From contig JAEWYQ010000065.1 of NCBI GenBank assembly GCA_023395555.1, positions 1 through 31,501 of the forward strand: a stretch of DNA of 31,501 nt, in the 5' to 3' direction. Shown piece by piece: positions 25,104 through 31,501 of this stretch. The notes below the pieces were generated by a model. It worked only from the letters and a program-made list of their open reading frames with translations, was not told the origin of the DNA and searched no databases. This DNA comes from Bacillota bacterium (GTDB taxonomy: Bacteria; Bacillota; Clostridia; Lachnospirales; Lachnospiraceae). The translations under genes and the position numbers were made by a program. Position 1 is the stretch's first letter, and every line of letters starts with the position of its first letter.

Positions 25104-26606
25104 ATGGAGAAATTAGAATATTTTGCAGGAGGTCAATATAGAGAATCCCGGACGGATCAATATAACGAGGTCTACAATCCCAGTACCGGTGAGGTAACTG
25201 CTATGGTTCCCTGCTGTACGGCAGAGGAGGTGGAGGAAGTAATCGGGATTGCCAAGGCAGCCTACAGCCGGTGGTCCAGGGTTCCTGTAGTAAAGCGTGT
25301 CCAGGTGTTATACAAGCTGCGCAGTCTGATTGAGGAGCATATGGACGAGCTGACCAACCTGGTGGCACAGGAGCACGGTAAGGTATGGGATGAGGCCATG
25401 GGCGATGTGCTCAAGGCAAAGGAAGGAACGGAGCTGGCTTGCTCCGCGCCCAGCCTAATTCTCGGAGAGGCCCTGATGAATGCCTCCGCAGACTTTGATA
25501 CCGTATTATACCGCGAATCCATCGGTGTTTTTGCCGGGATTGTCCCCTTTAATTTCCCTGCCATGATTCCCATGGGATGGATGGCGCCCATGTGTATTGC
25601 GGCAGGCAATACCATAGTGCTGAAGGTATCCAGCTCCACCCCCAGAACGGCGCTGCGATTTGCAGAGCTTTATAAAGAGGCGGGACTGCCGGATGGTGTG
25701 CTGAATATTGTAATGTGCAGCCGGAAGGAAGCAGAAATATTCCTGACCCATCCGGATGTTAAGGGGATTTCCTTTGTCGGATCAACTTCCGTCGGCAAGC
25801 ATATCTACTCTGTGGCAGCAGCTCATGGCAAGCGGGTACAGGCTCTGTGTGAAGCAAAGAACCATGCGCTTGTATTGAAGGATGCGCCCATTGACCGTAC
25901 CGCGGCAGGGATTATCAATTCTGCTTTTGGCTGTGCAGGAGAACGCTGCATGGCATTGCCGGTGGTAGCTGCGGAGGAGGAGATTGCGGATGAGCTGGTT
26001 GCGAAGCTGGTGGAACTGGCCAAAGGCCTGAAGCTGGGGCCTGCTTATGACAAGACCTCCACCCTGGGTCCTGTGGTTGACCAGAAGCATAAGCAGAGCA
26101 TCCTGGGCTGGATTCAGAAGGGAATTGAGGAGGGCGCAAAGCTGGTGCTGGATGGCAGGGATGCTGTTGTTAAGGGTTATGAGAACGGCTTTTACCTGGC
26201 TCCGACAATCTTTGACCATGTAACGGAGGAGATGTCCGTAGGTACTACGGAGATCTTTGGACCGGTACTGTGCATTAAGCGGGTGAAGGGCTTCGAGGAA
26301 GGGCTGGAGGTCATGAATAACAATCCCTTCGCCAACGGCTCCGTTATCTTTACCCAGAACGGTTATTATGCAAGAGAATTTTCAGCAAGAACCCATGGCG
26401 GCATGGTTGGAATTAATGTGGGCATTCCGGTGCCTGTCGGCGTCTTTCCTTTCTCAGGGCACAAGGATTCCTTCTTCGGGGATCTTCATTGTCTGGGCAA
26501 GGACGGCATCCGCTTCTATACGGAGAGTAAGTGTGTGACTGCCAGATGGTTTGATGAGGAAGAGAGCAGGAATACCAGGGTATCTACCTGGGACGGAACG
26601 ATTTAG
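25104..26606 (+). CDS. iolA: CoA-acylating methylmalonate/malonate-semialdehyde dehydrogenase
   Basis: Aldehyde dehydrogenase turning malonate semialdehyde from IolJ into acetyl-CoA and CO2. 500 aa. Visible: N-terminal FAGGQYRES and YNPSTGEV; the cofactor-domain GSTSVGKHIYSVAAAHGKRV (split by the usual Gly-rich turn); and the catalytic Cys282 in FGCAGERCMALP. GERCMA marks the CoA-acylating MMSDH class. The C-terminal FPFSGHKDSFFGDLH is also characteristic. ATG 25104 is 6 nt after GAAGGAGG; an upstream in-frame extension to 25032 lacks a ribosome binding site. Last gene of the iol operon. It may also serve valine breakdown (mmsA), but the context favours inositol. Confidence 0.93.
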   Translation: MEKLEYFAGGQYRESRTDQYNEVYNPSTGEVTAMVPCCTAEEVEEVIGIAKAAYSRWSRVPVVKRVQVLYKLRSLIEEHMDELTNLVAQEHGKVWDEAMGDVLKAKEGTELACSAPSLILGEALMNASADFDTVLYRESIGVFAGIVPFNFPAMIPMGWMAPMCIAAGNTIVLKVSSSTPRTALRFAELYKEAGLPDGVLNIVMCSRKEAEIFLTHPDVKGISFVGSTSVGKHIYSVAAAHGKRVQALCEAKNHALVLKDAPIDRTAAGIINSAFGCAGERCMALPVVAAEEEIADELVAKLVELAKGLKLGPAYDKTSTLGPVVDQKHKQSILGWIQKGIEEGAKLVLDGRDAVVKGYENGFYLAPTIFDHVTEEMSVGTTEIFGPVLCIKRVKGFEEGLEVMNNNPFANGSVIFTQNGYYAREFSARTHGGMVGINVGIPVPVGVFPFSGHKDSFFGDLHCLGKDGIRFYTESKCVTARWFDEEESRNTRVSTWDGTI

Positions 26607-26646
26607 GAAATACCTCCGGTGAATAGAATTCGGGCTTTAAAATCAG

Positions 26647-26684
26647 GCATCCCAGACCTTAAACGGAATGGGATGCTGTTTTTT
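26647..26684 (+). terminator. Terminator of the iol operon
   Basis: GCATCCCA (26647-26654) pairs with TGGGATGC (26669-26676), loop 14 nt, followed by TG and T6 (26679-26684). Confidence 0.9.
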
Positions 26685-26865
26685 GTAAAAGAAGTCGAGA
26701 AAGTTTGATATGAAGGCCGCACCGTCTTTTAAACGATGTGTAAGAGAAAATGAACCAGAGTGTGCCATCCGGTTTTCAAAACGGAGTTACCTAAAAAATG
26801 GCCTGATCGTCAATATCCCGCTTTATCTTGTGAGAAAGACAAGAGAGCTGCTGTAATTGCAGTAT
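26685..26865 (+). other. Gap upstream of the tsaC promoter with a doubtful 48-codon ORF
   Basis: The only coding potential is ATG 26710 to TAA 26856 (48 residues, starting MKAAPSFKRC and ending VRKTRELL), without a convincing ribosome binding site and with no recognised family. A CCGGTTTTCAAAACGG near-palindrome lies near 26770. I regard the ORF as probably not expressed, or a decayed fragment. Confidence 0.3.
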
Positions 26866-26894
26866 TTGCATTTATGAAAAGATAGTGGTATAAT
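26866..26894 (+). promoter_or_regulatory. tsaC operon promoter, extended -10
   Basis: TTGCAT (26866-26871), exactly 17 bp, TATAAT (26889-26894) preceded by TGG. GTGGT/ACCAC arms (26885-26889, 26896-26900) flank the -10 as a small dyad. Transcription would start near 26901, about 180 nt before tsaC. Confidence 0.85.
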
Positions 26895-26900
26895 GACCAC

Positions 26901-27064
26901 GATATATAAACAAAGTAGTCCATGTGGCCTAGGGAATAGATCGAGTTACCGGAAACGATGGCATACGTTGCCGGCACCGTACCGTTATATGGATAAATGC
27001 AGCATGAGCGAAGTCCCTGGGACCGAGCCGTAGTCTGTGTACAGCAGTGCAAGGAAGGTGCTGC
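26901..27064 (+). ncRNA. Structured 5' leader of tsaC operon (candidate cis-regulatory RNA)
   Basis: A GC-richer, non-coding leader. Long-range stem CCTAGGGA (26928-26935) / TCCCTGGG (27014-27021) encloses local hairpins such as GGCA/TGCC around 26960-26972. A second hairpin, CAGCA/TGCTG, lies near 27042-27064 just before the GAGGAG ribosome binding site of tsaC. No T-run is present, so any control would act on translation or RNA stability. I do not match it to a known riboswitch class. Two 19-nt blocks (26886-26904, spanning the promoter/start region, and 26989-27007) recur in the iolR promoter/leader. Confidence 0.45.
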
Positions 27065-27079
27065 GAGGAGTAGAATTAT

Positions 27080-28150
27080 ATGGATACCATAATCATAAAA
27101 GCAGAGGATCAGAAGCTGTCTTCCGAAGATCTGGAGGCAGCAGCCCGAATACTGCGGGAAGGGGGGCTGGTAGCCTTCCCCACAGAGACGGTGTATGGCC
27201 TGGGGGCTAATGCCCTGGATGCTTCCGCCGCCAGAAAGATATACGAGGCAAAAGGGAGACCCGCGGATAATCCCCTGATTGTCCATATCCCGGAAGTGAA
27301 AGACCTTAAGACACTTGCCAGGGAGATCCCGGATAAGGCATACCAACTGGCACGGGTATTCTGGCCGGGGCCTCTGACCATTATATTAAAGAAAAGGGAT
27401 TGTGTTCCCTATGGAACCACAGGCGGGCTGGATACGGTGGCAATCCGTCTTCCGGCGAATCAGATCGCAAGGAGCGTGATCGCCGCATCAGGAGTCTATG
27501 TGGCGGCACCCAGCGCCAATCTGTCGGGCAAGCCAAGCCCCACGAAGGCAGAGCATGTCATTAAGGATATGAGCGGAAGAATCGATATGATCATTGACGG
27601 GGGAAAAGCAACCCTGGGATTGGAATCGACGATAGTGGATTTATCCGGCGAGCATCCGGTTATCCTGCGTCCGGGCTGCATTACCAGGGCCATGCTGGAG
27701 AATGTGATCGGCGGGCTGGAGGTTGATCCTGCCATCCTGGGTCAGAAGCCGGATCCCCAGATGGCGCCCAAGGCTCCCGGCATGAAATACCGCCATTATG
27801 CTCCGGAAGGAAAGCTGACGATATACGAGGGAGCAACCGGATTGGTGGTTGATGCCATCAATCAGAAAGCGAAAGAAAAGCAAGAGAGCGGTAAATGCGT
27901 AGGCATTATTGCTACGGATGAAACCCGGAATTTATACAGGTATGGAACCGTTAAGACCATCGGCTCCAGGAAGGACGAAGCCTCCATTGCCGCGGGGCTT
28001 TATGAAATACTCCGGGAATTTGATGACCTGCATGCCGAATATATTTATACAGAGAGCTTTGCGGATAACAGCCTGGGGTATGCCATTATGAATCGCTTGC
28101 TGAAGGCGGCAGGCTATCGTGTTGTGAGAGTTGGAGAGGATGAATGCTGA
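27080..28150 (+). CDS. tsaC: L-threonylcarbamoyladenylate synthase (Sua5 type)
   Basis: Makes threonylcarbamoyl-AMP from threonine, bicarbonate and ATP for the t6A modification of ANN-decoding tRNAs. 356 aa, so the longer Sua5 form. YrdC catalytic domain (about 12-205) with FPTETVYGLGANA (33-45), KGRPADNPLIVH (58-69) and STIVDLSG near 182-189. A linker APGMKYRHYAPEGKL then leads to the C-terminal Sua5 domain, with GIIATDE and NSLGYAIMNRLLKAA near the end. ATG 27080 follows GAGGAG at 9 nt. It heads the Firmicutes-conserved order tsaC-ywlE-rpiB; its 3' end is immediately followed by ywlE. Confidence 0.93.
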   Translation: MDTIIIKAEDQKLSSEDLEAAARILREGGLVAFPTETVYGLGANALDASAARKIYEAKGRPADNPLIVHIPEVKDLKTLAREIPDKAYQLARVFWPGPLTIILKKRDCVPYGTTGGLDTVAIRLPANQIARSVIAASGVYVAAPSANLSGKPSPTKAEHVIKDMSGRIDMIIDGGKATLGLESTIVDLSGEHPVILRPGCITRAMLENVIGGLEVDPAILGQKPDPQMAPKAPGMKYRHYAPEGKLTIYEGATGLVVDAINQKAKEKQESGKCVGIIATDETRNLYRYGTVKTIGSRKDEASIAAGLYEILREFDDLHAEYIYTESFADNSLGYAIMNRLLKAAGYRVVRVGEDEC

Positions 28151-28190
28151 TACCCGGATTCCTGGGAGGTCTGGCGGAAAGGAGCGATGG

Positions 28191-28643
28191 ATGGGAAAAT
28201 TTCAGAAGATTATTTTTGTATGTACCGGAAATACCTGCAGAAGCCCCATAGCGGAAGCAATTTATAAGAACCTGGAAAAGGTCAGCGACAGGAAGGTAAT
28301 CTCCCGCGGTCTGGTAGTGCTGTTCTCCGAACCGATCAATCCCAAGGCGGAGGTTGTATTGAAGAAACATGACCTGGAATTGCCGAATCACATGGCGAAG
28401 GGATTAAAGGCGTCGGATATCGATGATCAGACCCTTGTTCTTACCATGACCATGAGCCAGAAGAAGAAGGTTCAGGAGCTTTATCCGGAGAGGAAGGAAG
28501 TATATACCATCAAGGAATTTGCCGGAGAGATGGGGGATGTGGTGGATCCTTACGGCGGAACCTTAATGGATTATGAGGAATGCTATATTGAATTGGGACG
28601 TTTGGTAAAAAAGACGGTTTATAAATTGAATGATTTGAATTAA
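28191..28643 (+). CDS. ywlE: Low-molecular-weight protein phosphatase, probable protein-arginine phosphatase
   Basis: 150 aa LMW-PTP fold enzyme. The phosphate loop is VCTGNTCRSP with nucleophile Cys11 and Arg17 (C-x5-R-S), and the general acid is Asp119 in VVDPYGG. Thr15 occupies the place that in Bacillus YwlE (Thr11) selects phosphoarginine over phosphotyrosine, so this should remove phosphate from arginine residues marked by McsB. ATG 28191 is 6 nt after AAAGGAG; a longer frame from 28131 overlapping the end of tsaC has no suitable ribosome binding site. The stop codon overlaps the rpiB ribosome binding site, indicating tight coupling. Confidence 0.88.
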   Translation: MGKFQKIIFVCTGNTCRSPIAEAIYKNLEKVSDRKVISRGLVVLFSEPINPKAEVVLKKHDLELPNHMAKGLKASDIDDQTLVLTMTMSQKKKVQELYPERKEVYTIKEFAGEMGDVVDPYGGTLMDYEECYIELGRLVKKTVYKLNDLN

Positions 28644-28656
28644 GGAGGAAACGATT

Positions 28657-29091
28657 TTGATCGCATTAGGAAATGATCATACCGGATATACAATGAAGAA
28701 GGCCATTATGGAATACCTGGATCAAAGAGGAATAGAATATAAGGATTTTGGCTGCGGAGACATCAGTTCCAGCAATTATCCCGAATATGCCAAGGCAGTA
28801 GGCAGGGCGATCCAGAAAAAGGAGTGCGACAGAGGTATTCTGATCTGCGGCACGGGAATCGGAATATCCATTGCAGCAAACAAGATGAAAGGGATACGTG
28901 CGGCTCTCTGTCACGACTGTTTCAGCGCGGAGGCAACCCGGCTGCATAATGACGCCAATGTATTGGCTATGGGCGCCAGAGTAATCGGTACCGGGCATGC
29001 CTTAAAAATCGTGGAGACCTTCCTGGACACAGGCTTCTCCAACGAGGAGAGGCATATAAAAAGAATTCAAATGCTGGAAGAAGAGGCCTAA
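28657..29091 (+). CDS. rpiB: Ribose-5-phosphate isomerase B
   Basis: Interconverts ribose-5-phosphate and ribulose-5-phosphate in the non-oxidative pentose phosphate pathway; members also act on allose- or other aldose phosphates. 144 aa. Motifs: IALGNDHTGY (Asp7, His8), LICGTGIGISIAANK (Cys64, Thr66), ALCHDCFSAEATRLHNDANV (His86, His97) and AMGARVIG. The start is TTG 28657, 8 nt after AAGGAGG (28642-28648); no ATG or GTG fits. Last gene of the tsaC operon. A terminator is not evident before the convergent DUF402 gene. Confidence 0.92.
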   Translation: MIALGNDHTGYTMKKAIMEYLDQRGIEYKDFGCGDISSSNYPEYAKAVGRAIQKKECDRGILICGTGIGISIAANKMKGIRAALCHDCFSAEATRLHNDANVLAMGARVIGTGHALKIVETFLDTGFSNEERHIKRIQMLEEEA

Positions 29092-29118
29092 GGGCGGGAG
29101 TGTCTGCCTGACAGGAGA

Positions 29119-29601
29119 TCAGAGAAGTTCTGCCTGGTTGACCGGCTCCTGCAGGGTGTGAAACTCTCCTCCGTATACAATCTTCAGAAGGGAGTTGGCA
29201 GTGCGAAGGGCCTGGTTGGCCTCCTCCTGTGAGATCAGTTTACCCTCCACCGCATCAGCAAGCTCATCCAGATCCACAATATGAATACGGCCGTCTTCAT
29301 AGAGGACAAGATCAATCAAAAGATCCTCGATGATGACGGTATTTTTTTCGGAATCCGTCTTATGCTGGATAATATCGCAGTACCAATAGACAACCTGGTT
29401 CTGGCTGTTATAAAGCTTGCTCACCTTGAAGCCGCGATCCAGATAGTAAGCGGAGACACCTCTGGAAATATCACTTCTGGGATGCAGTGTCTGCCATTTG
29501 GTAATAATCAGATTTGGTTCAAGAACTAATATGATATCATCCTTCAGACAGATTAATTCGTCCGGTATAAAACGTCTCCGATATAGCGTAGGCTTTGTCA
29601 T
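29119..29601 (-). CDS. DUF402 domain protein
   Basis: 160 aa soluble protein. The DUF402 core is recognisable: RGVSAYYLDRGFKVSKLY, QVVYWYCDII and LLIDLVLYEDGRIHIVDLDE, with acidic residues that in this family (FAU-1/nucleoside phosphatase relatives) bind a divalent metal. The C-terminus (DAVEGKLISQEEANQALRTA) is the usual helical tail. ATG at 29599-29601 follows AAGGAGAT on the minus strand; a longer frame to 29652 has no ribosome binding site. Own promoter upstream. Convergent with rpiB, about 27 nt apart. Specific substrate unknown; RNA or nucleotide phosphate hydrolysis is the family expectation. Confidence 0.85.
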   Translation of the reverse strand: MTKPTLYRRRFIPDELICLKDDIILVLEPNLIITKWQTLHPRSDISRGVSAYYLDRGFKVSKLYNSQNQVVYWYCDIIQHKTDSEKNTVIIEDLLIDLVLYEDGRIHIVDLDELADAVEGKLISQEEANQALRTANSLLKIVYGGEFHTLQEPVNQAELL

Positions 29602-29658
29602 GCAAAATCTCCTTTCGATGGCAGAGCCTGATAAAAAGGCTACTGTTACCATGGGGAT

Positions 29659-29687
29659 ATTTTAACATAAGAATGAAAATATGTCGA
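29659..29687 (-). promoter_or_regulatory. Promoter of the DUF402 gene
   Basis: On the minus strand TCGACA (29682-29687), 17-bp spacer, TAAAAT (29659-29664), about 58 bp upstream of the ATG. Confidence 0.7.
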
Positions 29688-29791
29688 TATGGTATGAAAT
29701 TTAGTTGTCCTCAAAATTGGCATAAACCTCTGAAAACTGGGAAAACTATTGATTGAAATGACAGGACTGCTTAAATCGGAGGTTGATTTTT

Positions 29792-30601
29792 TTGAAGGAT
29801 ATAAATTGGGATAGAATAATTGAGAATTTTAGAAAGACAATATCGCTGAAACGTACGAAAGCCGCCTTATATATGGCAATGGTCTTATGGGCTGCGGTGG
29901 CAACCCAGCTGCTTGTCAACCATATGTTTCAAAAGGGGGTACAGATAACAGAAGCTTTTGTAAAAACCAATACGGATGAAATGCAGAGCAGTGTTGAAAT
30001 TGCTGCAGAGTACCGTTCCGGAATGCTGACGGACGAGGACAAGAAGGCCTTGATCTGTAATCTGGCCGCAAAGATAGGATTGACGATAGACAAAGGGATT
30101 TCAGTATGGGAGGAAGGCTCCAGGAGCGAGTACTATTTCTACAAACGGGCCAAAAAGGCCATTTCCGAAATAAAGGTAATTAGTGTGGGTCAAGAGGAAG
30201 AGGGTACGCCCCAGAAGAATTACATCATCGTGCGTCTGTCTATACAGGATGGAATTGCGGGTATCGATAAATATAAGAAGATTTTGGAGCAGGCTCTTGA
30301 AAAACTGGAAGTAAAGGATATGCAGGTTACCTTAAAATACGAGGGTGTCCGGGAGGAAAATCTGGATTCCCAGCAGAAGAAAGAAGTGGCTCGGCTGCTG
30401 GTGGATGAACTGCAGGGAGAAATTGCCCTGGAATATGATGAAGGCGATATGTATACGGTCTATGCCTATACGGGAATGCTGAAGGAGTATGTCACCAGCA
30501 TGAATACAAAAATCAATATTCAGGTTGCAATATCTTATAATGAAGTAACGGGTAAGACCCGGATTACTCTGGCTACGCCGATTTTGAATGATAGCTGGTA
30601 G
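29792..30601 (+). CDS. YwmB-like (TATA-box-binding-protein fold) membrane-anchored protein
   Basis: 269 aa. An N-terminal membrane segment (about residues 22-43, ALYMAMVLWAAVATQLLVNH) is followed by an extracytoplasmic part with two alternating strand/helix repeats. The C-terminal part, YTVYAYTGMLKEYVTSMNTK followed by INIQVAISYNEVTGKTRITLATP, is characteristic of the YwmB family of Firmicutes, of unknown function and often linked to cell envelope genes. The start is TTG 29792, 9 nt after CGGAGG (29777-29782); TTG 29783 abuts the ribosome binding site and is less likely. Isolated gene between divergent DUF402 and the convergent proline-rich gene. Confidence 0.75.
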   Translation: MKDINWDRIIENFRKTISLKRTKAALYMAMVLWAAVATQLLVNHMFQKGVQITEAFVKTNTDEMQSSVEIAAEYRSGMLTDEDKKALICNLAAKIGLTIDKGISVWEEGSRSEYYFYKRAKKAISEIKVISVGQEEEGTPQKNYIIVRLSIQDGIAGIDKYKKILEQALEKLEVKDMQVTLKYEGVREENLDSQQKKEVARLLVDELQGEIALEYDEGDMYTVYAYTGMLKEYVTSMNTKINIQVAISYNEVTGKTRITLATPILNDSW

Positions 30602-30627
30602 ACAGACACAAGCACCGCCGCATCCTT

Positions 30628-30652
30628 CGATGCAGGAAACGCTTCTGCATCG
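30628..30652. other. Perfect 8-bp hairpin after the YwmB-like gene
   Basis: CGATGCAG (30628-30635) / CTGCATCG (30645-30652), 9-nt loop, no T-run. It is followed by a GGAGGTGA ribosome-binding-like run and an 8-codon frame, ATG 30671 to TAG 30697 (MTLKNPGS), whose end lies in the next terminator stem. Confidence 0.5.
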
Positions 30653-30677
30653 GCTGGGAGCGGAGGTGAAATGACTT

Positions 30678-30725
30678 TAAAAAACCCAGGGTCATAGGGA
30701 TACCCCATGTACCCTGGGCTTTCTT
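30678..30725. terminator. Bidirectional terminator between convergent genes
   Basis: CCCAGGGT (30685-30692) pairs with ACCCTGGG (30711-30718), with GGGAT/TACCCC complementarity inside. On minus it is followed by T6 (plus A6 at 30679-30684), a good end for the proline-rich gene. On plus it has CTTTCTT. Confidence 0.85.
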
Positions 30726-30750
30726 ACGGCACAGTTCTTGTGAGGACTTC

Positions 30751-31501
30751 TTAAAACCATCGATTTCTGCTGCGGTAACGCCTTCTTCGATGGAATATTT
30801 CGGATAACAGAAGAAGACTGACCACATCACGCAGATAATTCTCCCTCCTCCTGGGCGGATAGAGGTAAACGCTGCTGGTTTCCACCAAAGGCTCCTCTTC
30901 GTTCTGGCCAATCCTTTCGTAAATACGGTCAACCAAGCTTTCAAGATACTCTTTATCAGGATATTCGTCAAACATCACGCTTCCGTCGTACTCCATTTTG
31001 TCGCATTCGATATCGATTTCTTTTTGAATTGCTCTCGCCGTACGAGGGTAGAGGCGCTTCATATATTCCACATCCCGGTCCATATCAGTGCTGTTATCAT
31101 AGCCGTATAACGGAAACATAGGAACACCGGCAGGTGTGTCAAAAGGAGAGGCTTCAGGAGTATATGGGGTATATGTGTTTGGCACAGCCTGGAAGGGAGG
31201 ATAATATATATTGGGCTGTGTTCCGGGGGATGTGGAAGGTGCTCCGGGCATGGCGCCCGGTACGGGGGGAGCCATAGGGATATTATCTGATGGTGCGGAA
31301 GGCATTATATACGGCGACCCGGGTATGGGATTGTAGGGCTCATACACCTGAGGAGGGGTGCCAGGAGCTGTTCTGGGGACAGCACCGTTGCCGACCTGAG
31401 GAGGGGTACCAGGAGCCGTTCTGGGGACAGCACCGTTGCCGGTCTGAGGAGGGGTACCAGGAGCGGTTCTGGGGACAGCACCGTTGCCGGTCTGAGGAGG
31501 G
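30751..31501 (-). CDS. Proline-rich repeat protein with conserved C-terminal domain, 5'-truncated
   Basis: The minus-strand frame stays open to the window edge, so the N-terminus is missing; 250 residues are visible. The N-terminal part is low-complexity Pro/Gly/Ala/Tyr-rich and begins with 16-residue tandem repeats of TGNGAVPRTAPGTPPQ. The C-terminal ~100 residues form a compact charged domain: DVEYMKRLYPRTARAIQKEI, ECDKMEYDGSVMFDEYPDKE, YLESLVDRIYERI. I have seen similar short domains in Lachnospiraceae proteins of unknown function, but cannot name the family. The very end is basic (RRRRYRSRNRWF). No signal peptide can be judged. A GTG at 31345-31347 is internal to the open frame and is not the start. 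Surface, spore-coat or scaffold roles are guesses only. Confidence 0.75.
   Translation of the reverse strand, partial: PPQTGNGAVPRTAPGTPPQTGNGAVPRTAPGTPPQVGNGAVPRTAPGTPPQVYEPYNPIPGSPYIMPSAPSDNIPMAPPVPGAMPGAPSTSPGTQPNIYYPPFQAVPNTYTPYTPEASPFDTPAGVPMFPLYGYDNSTDMDRDVEYMKRLYPRTARAIQKEIDIECDKMEYDGSVMFDEYPDKEYLESLVDRIYERIGQNEEEPLVETSSVYLYPPRRRENYLRDVVSLLLLSEIFHRRRRYRSRNRWF
31348..31501 (-). repeat. 48-bp tandem repeat inside the proline-rich gene
   Basis: Units begin at 31348, 31396, 31444 and 31492 (the last cut by the edge), each 48 bp and nearly identical, encoding (T/V)GNGAVPRTAPGTPPQ. The array continues out of the window, so copy number is unknown. Confidence 0.95.

Noticed and set aside
26710..26856. 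48-codon ORF before the tsaC promoter
   Set aside because: Weak ribosome binding site and no recognisable family; noted only as part of the gap.
27011..27034. T-box-like GGGACCGAG segment in the tsaC leader
   Set aside because: Lacks the T-box bulge consensus, specifier stem and terminator; resemblance is superficial.
1..31501. CRISPR array, tRNA, rRNA, integrase or IS element
   Set aside because: No regularly spaced direct repeats with unique spacers, no tRNA-like cloverleaf, and no transposase or integrase motifs were seen on either strand; the only tandem array is the coding 48-bp repeat at the right edge.

Overview
The window looks like a chromosomal segment of a Gram-positive anaerobe of the Clostridia, most likely a Lachnospiraceae-type gut or plant-fibre organism. 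This is inferred from three things: moderate GC content with AGGAGG-type ribosome binding sites and several TTG/GTG starts; a clostridial-type cellobiose phosphorylase, a YwmB-type protein and the Firmicutes gene order tsaC-ywlE-rpiB; and a heavy load of carbohydrate catabolism genes. No rRNA, tRNA, CRISPR array, IS transposase or phage gene was found.

Layout. (1) 1-2317: 5'-truncated cellobiose phosphorylase (GH94), closed by a strong terminator. (2) 2692-10409: a sugar-use gene set on the plus strand: Gfo/Idh/MocA oxidoreductase, two-domain alpha/beta-hydrolase esterase, second Gfo/Idh/MocA oxidoreductase, lipoprotein sugar-binding protein and two ABC permeases. No ATPase gene is present. 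(3) 10411-11271: convergent AraC-family regulator. (4) 11378-14271: plus-strand set with a NagB-like isomerase/deaminase, NagA and a two-domain acyltransferase-like protein. Together (2)-(4) look like uptake and breakdown of an acylated or N-acetylated sugar whose identity cannot be read from the sequence. (5) 14272-17060: an accessory-looking stretch with a CPBP membrane protease flanked by two copies of a similar hairpin, an AT-rich unrecognised Cys-containing protein behind a promoter with a 19-bp spacer (MerR type), and the stump of a serine hydrolase (beta-lactamase family) gene. (6) 17068-26606: a myo-inositol catabolic locus: iolG transcribed leftward, a DeoR-type iolR divergent from it, then iolJ-iolC-iolB-iolD-iolE-iolA, ending in a terminator. 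IolG oxidises inositol, IolE dehydrates, IolD opens the ring, IolB isomerises, IolC phosphorylates, IolJ cleaves and IolA finishes the malonate semialdehyde branch. No inositol transporter lies in the window. (7) 27080-29091: tsaC-ywlE-rpiB behind a strong promoter and a ~180-nt structured leader. (8) 29119-31501: DUF402 protein (minus), YwmB-like protein (plus) and a 5'-truncated proline-rich protein with a 16-residue tandem repeat (minus).

The most unusual observations are the promoter/leader cassette shared by two unrelated operons (iolR and tsaC), the Cys-containing unknown protein under a MerR-type promoter, and the paired Gfo/Idh oxidoreductases bracketing a two-domain esterase inside a transporter operon.
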